Positions 8,942-16,443 of a stretch of DNA of 38,753 bases are shown in pieces. The notes under the pieces are model-generated. The model worked only from the letters and a program-made list of their open reading frames with translations. It was not told the DNA's origin and did no database searches. The position numbers and the translations under genes were made by a program. Each line of letters opens with the position of its first letter. The first letter of the stretch is position 1. Location of the stretch: contig JAGWVU010000045.1 in the NCBI GenBank assembly GCA_018970725.1, positions 1-38,753 of the forward strand, in the 5' to 3' direction. The DNA comes from Verrucomicrobiota bacterium (GTDB lineage Bacteria > Verrucomicrobiota > Verrucomicrobiia > Verrucomicrobiales > DEV007).

Positions 8942-10344
8942 CGCAGCCCCTTCAGGAGCAACTCGGCGTTTGATCCGGTGTGTTTGACATTCCGGATCAA
9001 AACTTCCATGGCTTCGACCGCCGGGAGTTTGGAAAGTTCACGGCGCAGAATCGTGACACGGCGAAATTCGTCCGGATGATACAACTTTTCATCATTTCGC
9101 GTACCGGAACGGTTCAAATGGATCGCCGGGAAAATCCGTTTCTCGACCATTTCCCGATCGAGCGCGATCTCCATGTTCCCGGTTCCCTTGAACTCTTCAA
9201 AAATCACCTCGTCCATCCGGTTCTCGGTCTCGATCAGGGCGGTCGCCAGAATGGTCAGGCTTCCCCCCTCCTCGACATTGCGGGCCGCCCCGAAGAATTT
9301 CCGGGGTTTTTCGAGGGCTTTGGAGCCAAGCCCGCCTGACATGGTACGACCGGCCGCCGGGGTTCCCCCCTGGGCCTGGTTATGCCCCCGGGCCAGACGG
9401 GTCAAGCTGTCGAGAAGGATGACCACGTCCCGTCCCAGTTCGACCAAACGCTTGGCGCGTTGCGCGACCATTTCCGAAACCTGGATATGACGCCGGGACG
9501 GCTCATCGAAGGTGGAACTGAAGACCGGCACGTCCACGGCTTCACGGAAGTCCGTGACTTCTTCGGGGCGCTCGTCCAACAGGAGGACAATCAACTCGAT
9601 CTCCGGGTGATTGGAACGAATCGACCGCGCGATTTCCTTGAGGAGCAGGGTCTTGCCCCCGCGCGGCGGCGCGACGATCAACCCACGCTGGCCCTTGCCC
9701 AGCGGAGCCACCAAATCGACGATGCGCGAGGAGACGGAAGCTCCCTTGGGACTCTCCAGAATGATCCGGTCCTGTGGAAACAGGGCGGTCAACTTGTCGA
9801 ACGGTTTCGGAGACGTCCACTCCCCGACCGGAACTCCCTCGATGGCGACGATCTCGTCCACCGCCGCGAATTTCTCCTTGTCCCGCGCCGCCCGGGCGGT
9901 GCAACGGAGGGAGTTGCCGGGACGGAGACCATATTTCCGGATCAGGTGATTGGGAACATAGAGATCGTCCGGAAGCGGTGCGAAGCTGAATTCCGGCCAC
10001 CGGAGGAAGCCATGGTTGGTGCCATCGTGCTCGAGAACCCCCTCGGCCTCGATCCGGGAACCGTGCCGACCGTAGAAGGTGGCCAGTTCGAAAATCAGCT
10101 GGTGCTTGGAACGGATGCCCGCGACCCGCAACTCGGCCTTGATCGCCTCGCGATGCAACTCCGCCAGAGGCCTCCGATGCATGACGTTGAGATCCACCAC
10201 CGGCGGAACCTCGATCTGTTTGCGCGGCGGGGCGGGAATCGGGGCCGCACCGGCGTCTGCCGGTGTGTCGACCAAGACGGCGCTGGCGACAGGAGACTGC
10301 ACCTCCGCGGTCTCCGTCAGCTCTTCGGTTGGATCATTGCTCAT
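8938..10344 (-). CDS. rho: Transcription termination factor Rho
   Basis: Hexameric RNA-dependent ATPase that terminates transcription. The 468-residue protein has an N-terminal extension of about 50 residues rich in Pro, Ala and Glu, then the Rho_N helical part ([29 protein letters not shown]) and the cold-shock RNA-binding fold ([21 protein letters not shown] style). The ATPase domain has Walker A APPRGGKT, where many Rho proteins have PPKAGKT, and Walker [17 protein letters not shown]. The Q-loop/R-loop region ([30 protein letters not shown]) is intact, and the C-terminus reads [21 protein letters not shown] 10344 overlaps the coaE stop codon by 4 nt (ATGA). Overlaps on both sides indicate translational coupling with coaE and rnd. 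Confidence 0.97.
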   Translation of the reverse strand: MSNDPTEELTETAEVQSPVASAVLVDTPADAGAAPIPAPPRKQIEVPPVVDLNVMHRRPLAELHREAIKAELRVAGIRSKHQLIFELATFYGRHGSRIEAEGVLEHDGTNHGFLRWPEFSFAPLPDDLYVPNHLIRKYGLRPGNSLRCTARAARDKEKFAAVDEIVAIEGVPVGEWTSPKPFDKLTALFPQDRIILESPKGASVSSRIVDLVAPLGKGQRGLIVAPPRGGKTLLLKEIARSIRSNHPEIELIVLLLDERPEEVTDFREAVDVPVFSSTFDEPSRRHIQVSEMVAQRAKRLVELGRDVVILLDSLTRLARGHNQAQGGTPAAGRTMSGGLGSKALEKPRKFFGAARNVEEGGSLTILATALIETENRMDEVIFEEFKGTGNMEIALDREMVEKRIFPAIHLNRSGTRNDEKLYHPDEFRRVTILRRELSKLPAVEAMEVLIRNVKHTGSNAELLLKGLR

Positions 10345-10934
10345 TGCGTCTTTTGATGAATCCTGCTGGCGGCCAAGGCCACCAACCGGGTCAGGGTTCC
10401 CAGGCTTCCCTCGTTCCAGATCACGAGGTCGGACCTCGCCATCTTTTCCGAAATGGGCATCTGGGCTGCCAAGCGGTCTTTCGCCCGGCTGCTGCCGCCA
10501 CCCCGGAGGGCCAACCGCCGGAGCTGGGTCGGCTCCGAACAGGCTACCACAAGAACAACGTCTCGTTCGATCGGAAAATCAACTTCATACAGCAACGGAA
10601 CCTCAACCACCCCGATCCGGGCTTCGGATTGTCGGGCGGCAGCCCACTCGCGCACCCCGCCCAACACCAAGGGGTGAAGGATTTCCTCGAGCGCCCGGCG
10701 CTCTTGCGGCGCATGGAACACCGCATCTGCGAGTTTGGCCCGGTCGATCGTTCCGGTGGAGTCAACGGTCCCGGGGAAACGTTCCCCGACGGCCCGGATC
10801 ACGGGCTCCGTGGCGAGCATCCGGTGGACCATCTCGTCACAACTGCAGGATGGACATCCCAGAGTCTCCGCCAGAAGCCTGCAAGCGGTTGACTTGCCGG
10901 TGGCCATCCCGCCGGTCACGGCAACCAACCTCAT
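10341..10934 (-). CDS. coaE: Dephospho-CoA kinase
   Basis: Catalyses the last step of coenzyme A synthesis, phosphorylation of dephospho-CoA. The 197 residues are normal. The P-loop is VTGGMATGKST at residues 6-16; the CoA-domain landmarks are DEMVHRML, LEEILHPLV and VVEVPLLYE. ATG 10934 is preceded by GGGAGG at 9-nt spacing, which favours it over a TTG nine bases upstream. The stop overlaps the rho start by 4 nt. The gene begins 67 nt after the secretin stop on the same strand with no obvious terminator between, so it may also be read from the secretin promoter. CoA supply is indirectly relevant to the PKS-NRPS later in the window, but nothing shows a specific link. Confidence 0.93.
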   Translation of the reverse strand: MRLVAVTGGMATGKSTACRLLAETLGCPSCSCDEMVHRMLATEPVIRAVGERFPGTVDSTGTIDRAKLADAVFHAPQERRALEEILHPLVLGGVREWAAARQSEARIGVVEVPLLYEVDFPIERDVVLVVACSEPTQLRRLALRGGGSSRAKDRLAAQMPISEKMARSDLVIWNEGSLGTLTRLVALAASRIHQKTQ

Positions 10935-11001
10935 CGGATCCAACCTCCCGAAAATCTGAATCCCGCGCTCCGCACCCCCGGAGGGGAAAGGACACCACTC
11001 G

Positions 11002-13587
11002 TCACGAGCCGGGGATTTTCACCGGAGCCACCGGTTCATCAACGCTTTCATTGATCGGTGCTCCCGAGGGATCGATGAGCCGGGCGGTGACAAAAATGGT
11101 GAGATTACGCTTGGCATGCACCTCCGATTTGCTGCGGAAGAGGAATCCCGCCACCGGAAGATCACCGAGAATCGGCAGCTTGTCTTCGACATGCTGGATG
11201 TCCTCCCGGATCAATCCGCCGACCGCCACGGTTTGGCCGTCCCAGATGGTCACGTCGGTGGCGACGGAGCGCTTGGCGAAGACCGGCATCTCAATGCGGT
11301 TTTCAGTCAAAAGAACCTGAACCGGTTGACCTGCGGCGGTTCCCCCCGTGTAGATGGGGCTGCCGTAGTTGATGAACCCTTCGAACTCGACGACTTCAGG
11401 CTCCAGCCGGAGATCGATCGTGAAGCCATCAGGGCCGATGGTCGGCGTGGCTTGGAGGGTGACGCCCACATTCCGGGTCTCGAACGCGGTGGGGTTGGCC
11501 GGGGTCACCGGGAACGACTGAACAGATGGAGCGATACCGCCTCCCTGCTGACCGCCACCTTGGTTGCCGAACTGCTGGGGGATTTCCGGCGGATCATATT
11601 CGGTCGGGTAAATGAACTCTCGAATCACCTCGAGCTTGGCGATCTGCCCGCTCCGGGCCACCACGCTGGGCGCGGACATCAGGTCGGTTCCCTTGCTTTG
11701 GGAGATCGCCCGGAGAACCACCTGAAACTGCGGATCTGTGAAAACACCCGCCATCGACAAGATCGCGGGGGCCAAGGTGGACTGGCCGGCGATCGTGTTG
11801 GTCAGGAGAGCGTCCACCGAGTTCCGGTTCACCGCGAGCGCGCCGCTGCGAAGCCCTGAAGTGAGAGGATCACCGCCGAACGGTTGCTGGCTGATCGGCT
11901 CCACAAAGGACCAATCCTGAGCCTGCTGCTGCCCCCGCGTGCTCCCGATGGTCCCACCGCCCATGAACACCCGGTCGGAACCGGGAACGTTGGCCTTGCC
12001 GAGCAACCAATCGAAACCGAAGGTGTCGTCGTTGTCCTGACCGATTTCCACGAACTTAGACGTGATGAAGATCTGCTTCTGGACGTCTTCCTTCAAAGAG
12101 TCCACATAGGCTTCCACGAGGTCAAGATTGGCTTGGGTGTTCCGGACGATCAGCTGGCTGTTGGTGGCGTTGTAGATCGCGCTGCTGTCGGGGGGGAAAG
12201 TCACCCCCACACCCTCGAGAACTTCCTTCGCGGAGCGTTTCGGTTGAAGGCCCGCCGCACCAGCGGCCGGGGTCGAACCCAGGTTGGCGAAGGGATCACC
12301 GGAGAGTTGTGCCCCGCCACCACCGCCACCGCTAGCCCCGGCGGTGAGAAACGACGGCGGGACCCGGAACACTTTGGTGGCCAGATCGGCATTCTGCTCC
12401 GTGAGCGGGATGATCTTGACCGCATTCGGCTCCACTTTGAACTTGAGCCGGGCTTTTTCGGTCACATACCGGAGGGCGTCGACCAGCGGAATCTGGGTAA
12501 CCTTCAGGTCAATCAGGGTGGTGGATCCGGCACCTCCACCCATCGAAGCCGCTGGGGCGGTGGGATCATCGAAACCGGGAACACCCCCAGTCGGAGCAAC
12601 CGGTGCGGCGGCAGCGCCGCCGGAGCTCGGAGGATCGATGATGTTCACCCCTTTCTTCGCGGGATCGGGCTCCAGATCATCGAGCTCACGGCTCTTCTCC
12701 CGGAGGAACTCGATCGCATCCGCAAACGGTGTCTGCGCAAACTCGATCTCCGGAATGATGATGTTCTTGAGCTTCTCGTTGATGTAACCGATCCCGTCCT
12801 GCGTGAGAGTCGGCCCTGCGGTCTCACCGGGAGGATCCACCGAGAACCGCGGCGGCTTCAGCTCCCACTGTTCCTCGACCTGACGGAGGAAGGTCGACCG
12901 GGTCTGATCGTAGGCGGTATCGTAGTAAATCCGGCGATGTTTCTCCACATCCTCCAAACCCCGGCGCGCCGCCGAGTTGTAGGGATCATAATTCAACGCT
13001 TCATGGTAACGCCTCTCGGCCCCGTCGTAATCGCCGATCCGGATGTGGCTGGAGGCCTCTTTTAGTGCGGTCTCCACGCGCTTGACGCGGGCGATGTGTT
13101 CCGGCGTGATGGCCTGGGGATAGATTTCGGGATCGTTAAGATCCTCCAAAAGGCGCCGGGCTTCGAGGTTCTCGGGATCGATCGCCGGATCGAGAACCGC
13201 CTCGATGATCTGCATCGCCTCGGTGTATTGCCCTTCTTCAGCCCGTTGGCGGGCCAGCAAAACGCTGCCGTCGGCAAATTGCTGGGTGTATTCCACGCGC
13301 CTGGACTCGACCACTGGTGCCTCGGGGAGCAAGTCCAACGCCTTCTTGAGTTCGCTCACCGCCCCGGCGTAGTCCTTATCCGCGAGCATCCGCTGCCCGC
13401 GGAGGGCGGCTTCGTCCGCCTTGGCCACCATTTCCTGACGCCGCGCCACGGCCTTCCGCACCGCCTCGGGCACATCCTGGGCGTTCCCGCCCGGGGCAAA
13501 CGCGCTCAGGAAGGCGAGGAAAAGAAGGGCGCCACAACCCCTTTGAAGGCCTTGCCACTTTCCTAAATTCGCGAAGGGACGGATCAT
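11002..13587 (-). CDS. Amuc_1098-type type IV pilus-associated outer-membrane secretin
   Basis: Outer-membrane channel protein of the secretin superfamily, predicted to form the multimeric pore for a type IV pilus or type II-like system. It is 861 residues. Residues 1-36 include a hydrophobic Sec signal ending near GGNAQD. Residues 40-225 are TPR-like helices (KDYAGAVSELKKALDLLP; GDYDGAERRYHEALNYDPYNSAARRGLEDV). N-domain modules follow: about 270-410 interrupted by an Ala/Pro/Gly linker, and about 470-530 with YNATNSQLIVRNTQANLDLVEAYVDSL. The secretin beta-barrel domain occupies about 620-840, with SAPSVVARSGQIAKLEV and the signature KLPILGDLPVAGFLF. This architecture matches the verrucomicrobial Amuc_1098 family. 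No other pilus gene is present here. The start ATG follows a C/A-rich leader without a Shine-Dalgarno. Confidence 0.9.
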   Translation of the reverse strand: MIRPFANLGKWQGLQRGCGALLFLAFLSAFAPGGNAQDVPEAVRKAVARRQEMVAKADEAALRGQRMLADKDYAGAVSELKKALDLLPEAPVVESRRVEYTQQFADGSVLLARQRAEEGQYTEAMQIIEAVLDPAIDPENLEARRLLEDLNDPEIYPQAITPEHIARVKRVETALKEASSHIRIGDYDGAERRYHEALNYDPYNSAARRGLEDVEKHRRIYYDTAYDQTRSTFLRQVEEQWELKPPRFSVDPPGETAGPTLTQDGIGYINEKLKNIIIPEIEFAQTPFADAIEFLREKSRELDDLEPDPAKKGVNIIDPPSSGGAAAAPVAPTGGVPGFDDPTAPAASMGGGAGSTTLIDLKVTQIPLVDALRYVTEKARLKFKVEPNAVKIIPLTEQNADLATKVFRVPPSFLTAGASGGGGGGAQLSGDPFANLGSTPAAGAAGLQPKRSAKEVLEGVGVTFPPDSSAIYNATNSQLIVRNTQANLDLVEAYVDSLKEDVQKQIFITSKFVEIGQDNDDTFGFDWLLGKANVPGSDRVFMGGGTIGSTRGQQQAQDWSFVEPISQQPFGGDPLTSGLRSGALAVNRNSVDALLTNTIAGQSTLAPAILSMAGVFTDPQFQVVLRAISQSKGTDLMSAPSVVARSGQIAKLEVIREFIYPTEYDPPEIPQQFGNQGGGQQGGGIAPSVQSFPVTPANPTAFETRNVGVTLQATPTIGPDGFTIDLRLEPEVVEFEGFINYGSPIYTGGTAAGQPVQVLLTENRIEMPVFAKRSVATDVTIWDGQTVAVGGLIREDIQHVEDKLPILGDLPVAGFLFRSKSEVHAKRNLTIFVTARLIDPSGAPINESVDEPVAPVKIPGS

Positions 13588-13645
13588 GGATCGAGTGTTG
13601 TTGATCGACAGCGTGATGTGGAAGGCAGGAAACCTCCGAAGCGCT

Positions 13646-13674
13646 CTTTTAAATTTTTAGCCCCTTTTTTGCAA
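13646..13674 (-). promoter_or_regulatory. Candidate sigma70-type promoter for the secretin gene
   Basis: Read on the minus strand, TTGCAA (13674-13669) and TAAAAG (13651-13646) are separated by 17 nt, each matching 4 of 6 consensus bases. They sit in the only clearly A/T-rich stretch of the 230-nt divergent gap between the secretin and nagB genes, about 60 nt upstream of the secretin ATG. Confidence 0.35.
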
Positions 13675-13817
13675 ACTTAATTTCACCTTTTTGAGAACTA
13701 TCCGGACAAGCCGGGTTGTGTCTCCGGGACCTTTTTGATCCGCTTGCCGCCGCCGGTGGTTCGATCCCTTTTTCCCGGCGCTTGAGTCGGGCCGGACCAA
13801 GTGCGAGAGTCGCCCTC

Positions 13818-15728
13818 GTGGCAAACAGCATTTTAGAACCAGCTGACCGGCGGCCGACCGCACGCGAACGCTTTGAGCGGGTGCGGACCATGGCGTATGC
13901 CGATTCCCTCGAACCGAGCCGCCAACTGGCCGAGGAGGCGGCGCTTCTGATTCGCGCAGCCACCCCGGAGAAGCCTTTCGTGATCGGGCTGGCGACCGGG
14001 TCCTCTCCCGTCCCGTTTTATCGGGAATTGATCCGTTTGCATCGGGAGGAGGGGCTGAGCTTCCGCCACGTGGTGAGCTTCAATCTGGACGAGTATCATG
14101 GGCTGAGACGGGATCATCCGGAGAGCTACCACCGATTCATGCACGATCAGCTCTTTGACCACGTCGACATGGTTCCGGGGAACATCCATATTCCGGACGG
14201 CACGATCAGGACGGAGGACGTTTATGAATTTTGCCAGGAATACGAGCGGAAGATCGACGCATTCGGGGGAATCGACCTGCAGATTCTCGGAATCGGCCGG
14301 ACCGGTCACATCGGCTTCAATGAACCCGGCTCCGCTTTGGATTCCCCGACCCGGATGATCGCACTCGATCGATTGACGCGCCGGGACGCCGCGGCGGATT
14401 TCCTCGGGGAATCCAATGTGCCGAGATTTGCCATCACCATGGGTGTGGGGACGATCATGAAAGCGCGCCGGGTGGTTTTGCTGGCCTGGGGCGAGAACAA
14501 AGCGGAGATCCTGGCTGCGGCGGTGGAGGGTCAGGTGACCGACACGATCTCGGCCAGCTTCTTGCAGCTGCATGGCGATGCGACCTTCATTGTGGACGAA
14601 ACCGCCGCCTCTTGCCTCACGCGGAACCGCTGCCCGTGGCTGGTGGGTCCGGTCCATTGGTCTTCGGGGATGATGCGGAAGGCGGTGGTCTGGCTGGCTC
14701 GGAAGATCGGCAAGCCGGTATTGAAGCTGGTCGATGAGGATTACAATGAAAACGGGATGGCGGACGTGCTGGCGGAGCATGGCGGCGCCTATGACGTGAA
14801 CATCGGGGTGTTCAATCAGCTCCAGCATACGATCACCGGGTGGCCGGGGGGCAAGCCCGGGGCGGATGATTCCCATCGTCCTGAACGCGCCCTGCCGCTT
14901 CGCAAGCGGGTCGTGGTTTTCAGCCCGGAACCACAAGACGCGGTGGTGGCCATGGGGGGAACGCTCGAGCGACTCGTGGAACAGGGTCACGAGGTCACCC
15001 TGATCTGCCAAACCTCGGGCAACCTGCGCGTCGCGGACATGGAGGCGCGGAAGTTCGCCACGATCCTTGAAGACATCGCCAGCGGGAGCCAACCATGGCC
15101 CGAACAGCAGTCCTACGCTCGCACGATTCAAGGATTGCTTGATGAAAAGGGAGAATTCGGTGTGGACCCGTCTCCGGTCCGCCATCTGAAGGGTCTGATC
15201 CTGCGCGGCGAGGCCCGGGACGCGGCGGAAGCTTGCGGATTGGCCGAGGGAGCGATCCGCTTCCTCGACCTTCCCTTTTATGAGTCGGGCCGGTATCGGC
15301 GCTTTCATCTCCGGGCGGAGGACATTGAGGCCACGGCAACAGTGCTAGCGGAACTCCGCCCCCACCAGATCTTTGCGACCGGTGATGTAGCGGAACCGAC
15401 CTCGCTCCAAGCCCTCTGTTTCCGGGCTCTCCGTGAAGCCTGGGCCCGCGAGGGCAACGGTGAATGGGCCGGACACTGCCGGGTCTGGGTTTACCGTGGC
15501 AAGGAACGTCCGCTGGCGGACCACGAGATCGACATGGCGGTCCCGCTCAGCCCCATCCAACTCGAAAGAAAACTCAACGCCATCCGCAAGTTCCAATCCA
15601 TCCGGCAGGACGAGTGGGAGGCGGCCACCCTGAACCAGAAAAACGCCGCGAACTACGATTCCCTCGGGATGGCGGAATACGAGGCAATCGAATCCTTCCA
15701 GCGCTGGCCCTCCGCCGCCCCGAAATAA
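13818..15728 (+). CDS. nagB: Glucosamine-6-phosphate deaminase fused to a degenerate LmbE/PIG-L-like domain
   Basis: Residues about 1-320 are the deaminase/isomerase domain that converts GlcN6P to fructose-6-phosphate and ammonia: LATGSSPVPFYREL (phosphate loop), FNLDEYHGL (catalytic Asp) and GIGRTGHIGFNEPGS with His164. Residue 162 is Thr where E. coli NagB has Asp141. Residues about 360-630 resemble the LmbE/PIG-L deacetylase domain that follows NagB in Bacteroidetes-type long enzymes. Its zinc site is lost, however: the HPDD motif reads EPQD (residues 371-374), and the later HGTH-type motif reads TSLQ (528-531). The second domain is therefore probably not a hydrolase. GTG 13818 is chosen because the family-typical N-terminus TARERFERV precedes ATG 13890. 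It is convergent with the next gene at a 12-nt gap and divergent from the secretin. Confidence 0.88.
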   Translation: MANSILEPADRRPTARERFERVRTMAYADSLEPSRQLAEEAALLIRAATPEKPFVIGLATGSSPVPFYRELIRLHREEGLSFRHVVSFNLDEYHGLRRDHPESYHRFMHDQLFDHVDMVPGNIHIPDGTIRTEDVYEFCQEYERKIDAFGGIDLQILGIGRTGHIGFNEPGSALDSPTRMIALDRLTRRDAAADFLGESNVPRFAITMGVGTIMKARRVVLLAWGENKAEILAAAVEGQVTDTISASFLQLHGDATFIVDETAASCLTRNRCPWLVGPVHWSSGMMRKAVVWLARKIGKPVLKLVDEDYNENGMADVLAEHGGAYDVNIGVFNQLQHTITGWPGGKPGADDSHRPERALPLRKRVVVFSPEPQDAVVAMGGTLERLVEQGHEVTLICQTSGNLRVADMEARKFATILEDIASGSQPWPEQQSYARTIQGLLDEKGEFGVDPSPVRHLKGLILRGEARDAAEACGLAEGAIRFLDLPFYESGRYRRFHLRAEDIEATATVLAELRPHQIFATGDVAEPTSLQALCFRALREAWAREGNGEWAGHCRVWVYRGKERPLADHEIDMAVPLSPIQLERKLNAIRKFQSIRQDEWEAATLNQKNAANYDSLGMAEYEAIESFQRWPSAAPK

Positions 15729-15740
15729 CCCGGAACCCGC

Positions 15741-16130
15741 TCAAACGGAACCTTGCCCCGGGTTCGGGCCCGCTGGCCCGGATTCACCGGGGCGCGGCGG
15801 ATGGACTTTGGAAAGCAGATCCCTCGCTGCCTTCGCTCCGGCTTCGGTGCCCCGGGCGCGCGACTCCCTCACGTCATCGGACGCGAGGTCCTTGGCCAGG
15901 GCGGAAGCGAAGGCCGCACTAAAGGAAAGGCTGTAGGACAGATCCTTGATGATCTCCTCAAAGACTTCCCGGGCGCGCGGGGCGGCCTGCTGCGCTGCGG
16001 AACGGGCTTCCTCGGCCCCTCGCTGCCAAGTCTCGTGAATCGCCTCGCGCAATTTTTCGACGGCTTTTCCATACCCCTCGTCGCCCCCGGAGGTGTGTCG
16101 GTCGTAATTCGGATTCGGTTCGTCGTTCAT
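15741..16130 (-). CDS. Small helical protein of unknown function
   Basis: A 129-residue protein I do not recognise. It has a polar N-terminus, a long amphipathic helical core rich in Ala, Glu and Arg (about residues 20-105) and a Pro/Gly-rich tail. No signal peptide or membrane span is visible. It could be a soluble coiled-coil or membrane-surface protein. ATG 16130 is the only sensible start before the helical core; the leader is A/T-rich without a Shine-Dalgarno. It lies divergent from the PKS-NRPS gene across a 313-nt gap and convergent with nagB. Codon use is in line with neighbours, which supports a real gene, but the function is open. Confidence 0.6.
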   Translation of the reverse strand: MNDEPNPNYDRHTSGGDEGYGKAVEKLREAIHETWQRGAEEARSAAQQAAPRAREVFEEIIKDLSYSLSFSAAFASALAKDLASDDVRESRARGTEAGAKAARDLLSKVHPPRPGESGPAGPNPGQGSV

Positions 16131-16443
16131 CAAATAAAATCGCACCGTCAGGGCGGCGCGCAATGCTCGAAACTCAATAGTCCTTCGATTTCGTCGATTC
16201 TTTTCTTCCAACCAATCTAGAAATGCCCACGGTTTTCAACACAACCGCCTGCGGTGCCTCCATTCCCGGCCCCGCCCCCCTAATCCGATGCCGCCGAGTC
16301 GCGAAGGCCGGATTTTCAAATTTGACTCCGCCGGAAAACCCCGTGTAAGTCCCGCTTTCCGGGTCAAGGGTTTCGTCCCCGTAGTCACGGGTCCGGACCC
16401 CGGTTGCCGGGAACGTAAGGAATAAGATCTGCAAGCTGCACGC
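16131..16443 (+). promoter_or_regulatory. Divergent upstream region of the PKS-NRPS gene with a 12-bp palindrome
   Basis: This 313-nt gap separates the small helical gene (minus) from the megasynthase (plus) and holds no convincing gene. It contains a perfect 12-bp palindrome GGGTCCGGACCC (16389-16400), immediately followed by a CCCGG-TTG-CCGGG hairpin (16398-16410), about 35-55 nt before the PKS ATG. A TTGACT box at 16322-16327 is followed 18 nt later by only a poor -10 (TAAGTC). In-frame TAA at 16423-16425 limits the PKS start to ATG 16444. The palindrome is a candidate operator; no binding protein can be named. Confidence 0.3.
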
